The position numbers and the translations under genes are program-made. A stretch of DNA of 64,000 nt, from positions 62,001-126,000 of the forward strand of contig JAECUM010001155.1 of NCBI GenBank assembly GCA_016617855.1, read 5' to 3'. Shown here in pieces: positions 56,497-64,000 of the stretch. This DNA is from Megalonaias nervosa (lineage: Eukaryota; Mollusca; Bivalvia; Unionida; Unionidae). The number at the start of each line of letters is the position of its first letter. Position 1 is the stretch's first letter. The notes below the pieces were generated by a model. That model was not told the origin of the DNA, made no database searches, and saw only the letters and a program-made list of their open reading frames with translations.

Positions 56497-57739
56497 CCCT
56501 TTAGCTACTACAGCTGTTGTGCAGTTTCACTACTGCTGACTGCTATCATATCAGTTACTGAGACTACTGAGGCTGGTTGCTAGGCTGAATACTAGAGCAT
56601 CATCATGGCTGTCTACAGAAACTGACAATAAAAACATGGTTACATTTATATTCATTATTTCATTAGTTTTTGCTGGATTTCAGTGAAATAAAAAAACAGC
56701 TTGTATAGTGTCTGTTATTCACATATTTCCACTTTATATACTCCTACATCCCATCATACAAGAAATCCCAGTCATGTAAACTGTTTTGAATCCCACAAAA
56801 TAAATCCAATATTTACATATGTACATATAAAAACATGAATGAAATCCACACTCTAATTACAAAGTTGAGAGTGGTACCTCTCAAAACAGTCATTATCCTC
56901 ACATAAATGTACTTGGCATTGTTTGCATCCTATGAAAACTTCATGTCTCCTCCCTTCCCTTACACACATCTTGTATATTCCAAAATATGCCCACATTTCC
57001 GTGATGCTGGTTTCATACCATTTCAGGTCTTGCTTTTGGTCCCCCATTTTCTTGGCATAATCGTTTGTTTCTTTCACAAGCTTTTCCACCAGACATTCAG
57101 GAAAAAAACTTGAGGAAAAAATCTTTCTCATTGCTTAGTGGCCCAAGCTCGATTGTTGAACCAACATGAGAATCAAAATCATTGATCTCGAACACGGTGA
57201 GGTCATCACTCCATTGTGCAAGTGGGACTGTGTCCTCCTTGTCATCCGATTCAAAATCACTTACATCTGGTATTGAAACGGGACTAACATCAATATCTGA
57301 TCCATTTTCTAAGAATGATCCATTAAACTCTTCGATATCGCTTGCACTGAACTCTTCAGAGTTGCTCATATCTGAATCGGAATCCATCTTTGTTTATCTC
57401 AACTACACGTTTCGTAAATTGCAGGAAAGCCCTTCCAGTGTGTCTAAATTTAACCTCTCAGCTTTCAAACTTGTATCAAAATGTTGAGTAAACAGTCCTC
57501 TCATTGGTTATGATAATCAAAAATATGTAAACTTCTGTACTTTAAACCAATCAACATTAGTTAACATAGCGGTCACGTCCGCATGCATGCAACACGGGGG
57601 TTTCAAGTACTGCTGAACTATACGCACATAAGCGACACTGGGATAGTAAATGAGGCTTATCGACACTGCATATATGTGTCAGAGGGGTTCAGGACCTATT
57701 TACAGGTGACGCTTAGATGCAGCAGTCATAGCTAAAGGG
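56497..57739 (-). mobile_element. piggyBac deletion derivative with TTAA duplications
   Basis: The element is bounded by TTAA at 56493-56496 and 57740-57743, the classic piggyBac target duplication. The ends are inverted: CCCTTTAGCTACTACAGC on the left and, read from the right, CCCTTTAGCTATGACTGC. The first 11 bases are identical. The 1243-bp body encodes on the minus strand a transposase whose N-terminal and C-terminal parts survive while the catalytic core is missing. It cannot be autonomous, but its ends could be used by an active relative. Confidence 0.9.
56853..57387 (-). pseudogene. piggyBac transposase, internally deleted and frameshifted
   Basis: The ATG at 57387 opens an acidic N-terminus (MDSDSDMSNSEEFSASDIEE), usual for piggyBac proteins. 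It is followed by the conserved FFLKFFS / LVEKLVKETNDYA / TEMWAYFGI region of the DDE_Tnp_1_7 domain. The frame shifts by one in a T-run around 57105-57125. After CVREGRRHEVF the sequence jumps straight to the C-terminal cysteine-rich finger (GCKQCQVHLCEDNDCFERYH). The DDD catalytic core, normally about 300 residues, is deleted. This is a clear pseudogene within a TTAA-bounded element. Confidence 0.88.
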
Positions 57740-57939
57740 TTAAATAACTGAATAAACTTAGGCATGCTTGGACTCTGCCAGCAATTAAACATCTATAATG
57801 CTCCCCAGGTAATACAGCATACATCTGTCACCAAGGCAATGCCTGAAATCGAATATTTAGCAGTTTGAAATATGTAGGAAATATATTTTTATATAATCTT
57901 GGTGGTTATATTTGTACTTAAATGTGTTCAATAAACTAC

Positions 57940-59005
57940 TCTAGTTTTGGGTACAAAATGTCCATAGCATTGGGTATGAAACAACCATTGCTTTGGATAT
58001 GAAACAAATCATTTGGGTACGAAATGACTTGAGTATGGAATGACCCGCTTTGGTTTCGGCCTAGGACATTTCGCCCAACTTAAGTAGACATTTTTGCTCA
58101 TGGCAGTGGACATTTCACCTCACTTTACTGGAAGTTTCGGACCATGACATTCTGTGTGTTCTGACATCATTCATTAAATATAAATGTTTAAATTCAATTA
58201 ACATTTTTCTTTGTTTCAAAATATATGTGCTATTATTTTATTTCCTTTGCACAAAAGCTTTCATGACTTAAAACCTGCCAGCTGCCTAAATACCAGGATA
58301 ACACATTGATTCTTTAACTGTGAAGATCAGACAATCTACCTGGCTGTAATTAAGCCCAAATATTCTGGGAATAAAATGCTCATCTAACATGGTTTTCTTT
58401 TAAACTATACTATAATTTTGAATGATACTATATTTTTAAAACAAGTGTTTGACATAACAGACAAAACATCTCTTTCTGTTTCTTGCCATGTGTCTTCACT
58501 CAACAGTGTAGGGAAAAGATGTAATGTTGATATAAAAAAAACTTAGAGGGGATTATGAGGTATGAAATGGAAATGGAATCTGAATGGTCCAAAATGTCCA
58601 GTAAAGTGGAGACGATGTAATGATGACGAATTTCTATAAAAATGGAGGTGAAAGGGGATTGTGAGGTTTGAAATGAAATCTGAGTGCTAATGTGGGGCCA
58701 AATGTGTAATGTTGATCTAAAGAAAAAAACTTAAGAGAGGGGATTATGAGGTAGGAAATAGAAATGGAATCTGAATGGTCTGAAATGTTCAATAAAGTGG
58801 GGACAGTGGTGCAATGGTGATGAATTTCTATAAATGTCTGAAATATCCATTGAAGCAGAGCAAAATGTCATGGGCCTTAATGTCCATAGGCATAATGTCC
58901 AGGTGCCAGATGGGGTGAAATACCTACTGCCTTGGGCCAAAATGGCCGTTGAAGTGGGGTGAAATGTCCTGGGCTGAATCATCCATGGGGTGAAATGACC
59001 AGGTA
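57940..59005. repeat. Degenerate GAAATGTCC-type minisatellite blocks
   Basis: Short variants such as GGTACAAAATGTCC, GGGTACGAAATGACT, GGGTGAAATGTCCTGGG and GGGTGAAATGACCAGG recur irregularly at 57940-58150 and 58540-59005. A block in the opposite orientation lies at 55550-55700. Confidence 0.6.
58520..58838. repeat. Direct duplication, period about 193 bp
   Basis: GTAATGTTGAT followed by an A-rich stretch and GAGGGGATTATGAGGTA(T/G)GAAAT to GATGAATTTCTATAAA occurs twice, at about 58520-58645 and 58708-58838. A third partial AAAGGGGATTGTGAGG lies between. Confidence 0.65.
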
Positions 59006-59401
59006 CCGTTACAGGCTATTGGTAATGCACAATTCAGTACGGGGAGGGAGGGCTCAGATTTTGAAGAAATGGCTAAACATTATGGTAATAGTGATGTCCT
59101 ATTTCTTTCATATAAGTATCCTGCAACATTTATCAGTAAGTATATGAAAGAATAACCTATAATAACAAATTCTATCTTTTAGTGCACAGACCTTGTTGCA
59201 GTGTACAGCAGATAAGGAGTTGGCATGTAATGCAAATGAAATGCCACTGACATTTATGAATAATCCATTTAGTGTTAAGAAGAATTTGATTTTGTGTAAA
59301 ATTTGGAGAAATTCAGCATTTGCTGCTTTTTAGCATATACTATTTGCAAATAAAATATGTTTATGTCAGTCTTGAATAACCTTTGGCAGTAGCTTCTAAA
59401 T

Positions 59402-59563
59402 CAAAGGTTCCCAAATTTTTCAGGCCACCTCACGCTTTGCTATCCTTAGCTCCCCATAGCTTGCTCCATAAGAAAGCATTATTAAGCATTAGGGCCCCCC
59501 CCCCCCTTTTTGGTAATTCCATTGCCCCCAAGGGGGCAATACTGCCCACATTGGGAACCACTG
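59402..59563. mobile_element. 162-bp hAT-like MITE
   Basis: The ends are CAAAGGTTCCCAAA and, read from the right, CAGTGGTTCCCAATG. The 8-bp flanks TTCTAAAT (59394) and TTCTAAAC (59564) match at 7 of 8. It contains a C-run of about 14. The CAGTGGTTCCCAA end is typical of hAT-Charlie-like elements. Confidence 0.75.
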
Positions 59564-59604
59564 TTCTAAACCAAGGGTGGTAAGGCCCGTGCACTGGTTT
59601 TAAA

Positions 59605-59845
59605 GTTAGGGTAGGTAGGTAGGGATTTTTATATGTTTTTTAAACATATAATTATTAGACTATTACTAATGTACTTAGCATTTCATGTACTGGGCTAAAC
59701 TGGCTCAATTAGATGCACAAATTAAATTTGAGAATTACTTTTGTTTATAAAATTTTTTTTTAAAATTACGCAGGAAGTTAAAAGTGCTGAGGTCATCAAC
59801 GAAATAATAGGGACAGTCAGCTGACCGGAAGCACACTTTTTTTGC
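59605..59845 (+). repeat. Dispersed repeat F, copy 2
   Basis: It contains TTAGGGTAGGTAGGTAGGG near its start and GGGACAGTCAGCTGACCGGA plus a T-run at its end. It is longer inside than copy 1. Confidence 0.55.
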
Positions 59846-60546
59846 CTAATGACGCAAATTTTAGTCCCAAACATTATAACTATCCCCAAAATTAAAAGTC
59901 TGGAATATCTTTATATTCTCTATTCACATGTCTCTCTATACATCTGTCGATTCCATTCCGTTTCATTCAGTTCAGTTCTGCTCCACTCCATTCCAGTGAT
60001 ATTAAATAAGTTACCAAATGTTCAACTGTCATGCAGAAAACAGCATAAATAGCTTTGCCACAGATGCAGATAAAGTCACAAAATCACTACTACCATTTAT
60101 CTCTATATAACTAATACCATTGCAATGCGCTATGATCTGCTGCACATAAAATATCAAATAGCCTATTTTAGCTCATATAAATACCTTTTCCACATAACAG
60201 ATTCTACTTGCACATTCAAAAGTTTTTTTAAGTTAATAATTTATAACTTACTACATATTATCCATAATAGTTGTCTATACCACACATCCACCCTGTTAAG
60301 CCTATTCAGATTGGTGGTTTTTGTTTACTCTGGACTTGAACAAACAATAACCACCAATTAGAATTGAATGTAACAGATTTCACTGCATAACACATCGGAA
60401 GTGTAGCCCTCATATTCAATACAAGTAGACAAGATGTGAGGCAAAAATAAAACTTCACATGAAAGGGGTTATTAAATGATTGGTAAAATACTTATATCAT
60501 ACATGGGGAACAAGCCTGGAATGTCGTCTTTACATGGATATATGTA

Positions 60547-60726
60547 CAGTGCCGTAAAGAGCGATCACAGGCCCTGGGGTAAGAAACACCTGGGCCTCTT
60601 CTAGTTCTTGTTCAGACAAACATGTTATTTTATAAAATTGAAAAGTGTTGTTCTGCCATGGCAACCTTATGGCCCTGGGCCCCAGGGATATATCCCCGGT
60701 TGCCCCCCCCCCCTTTGTCAGCCCTG
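60547..60726. mobile_element. 180-bp hAT-like MITE
   Basis: The ends are CAGTGCCGTAAAGAG and, read from the right, CAGGGCTGACAAAGG. The 8-bp flanks TATATGTA (60539) and TATATGCA (60727) match at 7 of 8. The inner part has GGGCCCCAGGG and C-runs. Confidence 0.75.
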
Positions 60727-61096
60727 TATATGCATTCAGTGGCTGAGCATACTCATGGAATTAAATCATCTGCATAGGAAGGGGGGGGACTGATTTCAGA
60801 CTGTGTCATCTTGTGTTTCCTAACATGATGAAGCAGTGTGGGTGTTTTCTTTTGTTACTGGTATAAATAAATGTTTGTTCCTGCTACTGCTATTTCAGTT
60901 ACTTCTCAGTTTAAAGAATAAAAAGGCATGCATATAAACAATATTATTCATGACTGCTGAAGATTAAAGTAATTTGTTTACAGTATCATTTTGTCTCAAT
61001 TCTTCATCTCTCATATTGATCTGAATATTGATATGGAAAAAATTACCGATATATTGATTAATGGTTTCACCCTTAACTTCTGTAGATGTATTTGCT

Positions 61097-61500
61097 GAAT
61101 CAAAATTAAATATTGTTCTAAAATTGAATACTCGTATAATTAACCCAGAGTCTATTCAGTTTGGATTGTTGAATACTGCGTACCTTGAATGTTACCAAAA
61201 AACTTCCAGGCAAAAATTATTGATATCCATGAACATTTAAATGGCGGTCAGGTACAACACGGGATAAAAAAGAGAGGACATCAGCTATACCATAAATAAC
61301 AGGGTAGTTAATTTTTTTCAACATGCACAGCTTTCATTGTGAAATCACAGCATGTGACATTCAGTTTGTTTCATTCTAGATTGTGCATTAAGTTGACTGT
61401 GTCCAAAAATGTCAGTGTGCTTTACTATTGAGTTTTGCCTTATAACTGAAATAGTCAGTACTAAATGCCTACATGAACTGTATGACTTGAACTAAAACTC
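61097..61500 (+). repeat. Dispersed repeat D, copy 2
   Basis: It has the same landmark order as 44368-44900, including AAATATTGTTCTAAAATTGA, AACTTCCAGGCAAAAATTAT and AAATGCCTACATGAAC. It sits directly before copy 3 in the same orientation. Confidence 0.65.
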
Positions 61501-61702
61501 TGGCAGAATTAGCAGCATGGCAAGGAAATGGGCAATAAGGACACACCAAGACAGCCAACAGTGTATGTGTTTTGGGGATGGGGATTTCTCTGAATACTCT
61601 ATTCTCAGTTGTAGAAGAGACCTTAAATCTACTTACACTATACAAATACCAACTGAATTTATGAAGCACTATACTAAAGTGTATGTCAGTGTTGTCATTA
61701 GG

Positions 61703-61925
61703 TGAAAATAAATATTGTTCAGAAGTTTAATACTAATATATTTGAACCAGAGTTAATTCAGTCATGATTGTTGAATGCTTCGCTCCTTAAATGTCATCAA
61801 AAAAACTTCCAGGCAAGAATTATTGATCATTATGGACTTTTACAATGGTTACCTGGTACTAAACTGGGTCAAGAAAAGAGGATATTGGGTCTGTCATAAC
61901 AAATAACATGTTACTGTATTTACCT
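61703..61925 (+). repeat. Dispersed repeat D, copy 3 (truncated)
   Basis: It repeats AAATATTGTTCAGAAG, TTGTTGAATGCTTCG, AACTTCCAGGCAAGAATTAT and GGACTTTTACAATGG, then runs into a TA microsatellite. Confidence 0.65.

Positions 61926-61931
<6 letters not shown>

Positions 61932-61987
<56 letters not shown>
61932..61987. repeat. TA microsatellite
   Basis: About 55 bases of (TA)n directly follow dispersed repeat D copy 3, then GTATGTATGTAT. Confidence 0.95.
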
Positions 61988-61990
<3 letters not shown>

Positions 61991-62445
61991 GTATGTATGT
62001 ATTGGGACACATACAAATAATTATTTTATTCCTGTCCCAGAACTTGTGGTGAAGCTGTTCTTCACCTAGGTCATATGTACCAAGACTTATGAAACAATAA
62101 ATTTGTGTTCAGTTTGCACCTCACCCCACCCACTGCACGTTGCAATAAAATAGATAACACACTTATTTGATAATAAAATTAAAGAAACTAACCTTTTATT
62201 GATATCATTTATTCTGCTTTTTTTTCATCATGAGCATTAAAGAACAAAATGTATCCACAAACTCTGTATATGTTACTGGACACAGCAATAATACAAATGA
62301 TTCTGCTAAGATCTTAAAGCTGAAATGAATATTATCTAGAAAAACAAGATTATATACTCCTCTACTTGACCTCCAGACAGTTAGCATTTTCCCCAAAAAA
62401 TAGTACCTAATGGAAAATAACCTTCCAGAAGGTTCCTAATGTTTA

Positions 62446-62735
62446 CCTCGGATGCGGGAGGTCATGGGTTCGATCCCCGGTCGAGTCATACCAAAGACTT
62501 ACAAAAATGGTACTAACAGCTGCCTCGCTTGGCGCTCAGCATTAAGAGGTTAGTGTTAGGACTGGTCGGCCTGGTGTCAGGATAATGTGACTGGGTGGGA
62601 CATCATGCTACATGTCTGCAGCATGATGCCCCAGTGCTAGACATCACTATAAACTGCCACACTGCAGACATCGTAGCGATATGACTGAAAAATTGTTAAA
62701 GCTACGTTAAAAATCACAATCACATCACATCACAT
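62446..62735 (+). mobile_element. tRNA-derived SINE, family B, 5'-truncated, with 11-bp duplication
   Basis: CCTAATGTTTA flanks it at 62435-62445 and 62736-62746. It starts after the A box, keeps B box GGGTTCGATCCCC and the body, and ends in a CACAATCACATCACATC tail. The intact duplication and better-kept B box suggest it is the youngest copy here. Confidence 0.85.
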
Positions 62736-63204
62736 CCTAATGTTTACAGATAAAATCTGAGTTACAACTAGAAAGTTTGTTATAAAAATTATAATAAGAA
62801 ACTTGGTAAACACAATATCTTTGACTCAGGCAAAGATAATACTCCAAATAGTTAACTATGCTCAGAGAAAATATTTAGCTATATGTCAGTTGTTTACAGA
62901 ATTTAAAAAAATAAATAATTCAGATGAAGTAGAAAATGAGCTTCATTCTGGACAAGGTTACATTACAGTGTTACATTATCAATAACATATAATGAAATCT
63001 TTTTAAAAAAGTTTAAAAAACAACAGTGTAAATGAAACATACATAACAATACCTCAAAGGACAGCAAAGAAAATTTATTATGTAAATATATCAGTTATTT
63101 AAAGGTAAATTATGAAAATTTTTGTTTCTTGAATCTTCCATATGTGAAAACGCCATATTCCAACTTATGTACACTGTGAAAGAGTGTACTTTTTTTCAAT
63201 ATTC

Positions 63205-63248
63205 CCCTCTCTCTCTCTCTCTCTCTCTCTGGCTGGCTGGCTGCTGCT

Positions 63249-63325
<77 letters not shown>
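63205..63325. repeat. Compound CT / GGCT microsatellite
   Basis: (CT)n, then GGCTGGCTGGCTGCTGCTG, then a longer (CT)n, then (GGCT)n. It yields Ser-Leu and Glu-Arg repeat ORFs on the two strands that should not be called genes. Confidence 0.95.
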
Positions 63326-63903
63326 TTTTGCTGTCAAATTTTCCCCCAGTTAACGCCTTTTATGATCATTTAGAAGGATTTGTGATGATTTTATTAAATA
63401 TGCTTGGATATAAATGAGAATGAGAATTAGGGCCCACTTTGAATGCACTTTATAGCATGTACCAGTGGGACAGAGTCAAATCAGTAGATACCATTGTTCA
63501 TTGTCTTTGTTTTGAAATTTTAAAAAAAGGAAAACAATGAATTTTTTTATTTATTTTGCTTTTGATCAGAATTTGTGGACATGCAGCACAAATTATATCA
63601 TTTTTGCAAAATACTTTTACATTAGTGGCTGGTTGGCTTGTACTAGAATGATGTAACCCAGGATGCTGATCCTTAGACAAGGGGGGCACGCTGTAATGCA
63701 GTCATTTTGAACAGTACATCACTTCTTAAATTTTAACACTGAATTTCAGGAATTTGGCTTGATTTTAAAAAATTCCATTAAAGGATTAATAAATGAATAT
63801 TTTGAAAATTTTGTTTATTATTTACCTTTAAGAGATGCATGTACCACATATAATCACATTAATATGAAACACTGTGTTATAAAATGCTTTATATTTATTT
63901 CAG

Positions 63904-64000
63904 ATTACATAATTTTGACGGACGAATACCATTCAATTTCAGGATCTGGATTGACTTCTCCCAATGTTGTAGCTCGTATTCCAATGAAGAACTTGGTAAT
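63904..64000 (+). CDS. Possible internal exon of an unidentified plus-strand gene (partial)
   Basis: A good acceptor (TTTATTTCAG) ends at 63903. Two frames stay open to the window end: one reads YIILTDEYHSISGSG then LTSPNVVARIPMKNL, the other LHNFDGRIPFNFRIW. A second possible acceptor (CAATTTCAG) lies at 63942. GGTAAT at 63995 could be a donor. I recognise no family, and no upstream exon was identified. If real, the gene runs away from RAD51. Confidence 0.3.

Larger units (their letters stand above)
60735..63903. other. Right-hand repeat-rich interval
   Basis: Besides repeat D copies 2-3, the SINE and microsatellites, 61988-62430 and 62750-63200 show nothing recognisable. The ORF 62803-62985 has no family resemblance. 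Confidence 0.5.

Noticed and set aside
62446..62520. Possible tRNA gene (B box GGTTCGATCCCC)
   Set aside because: A box and acceptor stem are absent; it is a truncated SINE with a target duplication.
63110..63417. Ser-Leu and Arg-Glu repeat ORFs
   Set aside because: Direct translations of the CT/GGCT microsatellite.

Overview
This is an AT-rich, intron-rich animal (metazoan) window. It is dominated by one host gene, RAD51, on the minus strand. The remaining DNA is a dense mosaic of old and young transposable elements, tRNA-derived SINEs, foldback elements and simple repeats. The exact RAD51 ortholog and GT-AG splicing fix it as a eukaryote. The mixture of SINE, DIRS-like, piggyBac, hAT and TA-flanked element remnants, plus many GACCTTGACCTTGA-type dispersed repeats, suggests a lophotrochozoan, most likely a bivalve-like mollusc. 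That taxonomic guess is inference.

RAD51 (4472-36193, minus). Eight coding exons were reconstructed base by base with consensus splice sites. They give residues 1-298 of a protein whose numbering matches human RAD51 exactly (F86-x-x-A89, Walker A K133, Walker B D222). The last coding exon (about 41 residues) is not in the window and must lie beyond coordinate 1. The introns carry nearly all of the repeat content between 1 and 36 kb: a ZBED-type finger remnant, LINE scraps, two DIRS-like recombinase fragments, a TIR element with GTCCGAAAACAT motifs, a SINE split by a later insertion, and a 138-bp tandem array.

Upstream of RAD51 (36-54 kb). Several TIR elements are nested between 38 and 44.3 kb. 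Two 317-bp inverted copies (44902-45218 and 53605-53921; 11 mismatches, no gaps) then bracket an 8.4-kb interval. The copies are CpG-rich and carry ETS-like and CCAAT-like boxes and a possible splice donor. They could be outward-facing promoters, the left one being the probable RAD51 promoter, or the terminal repeats of a 9-kb element. Inside lies a decayed coding region on the minus strand: a PIF1-family helicase followed by an unrecognised protein, broken by two frameshifts and two in-frame stops.

54-64 kb. This part holds a 750-bp foldback, a 1.24-kb piggyBac deletion derivative with intact TTAA duplications, a degenerate GAAATGTCC-type minisatellite in several blocks, small hAT-like MITEs with 8-bp duplications, a 5'-truncated SINE with an 11-bp duplication, and microsatellites. 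The last 97 bases look like an internal exon of an unidentified plus-strand gene that runs off the window.
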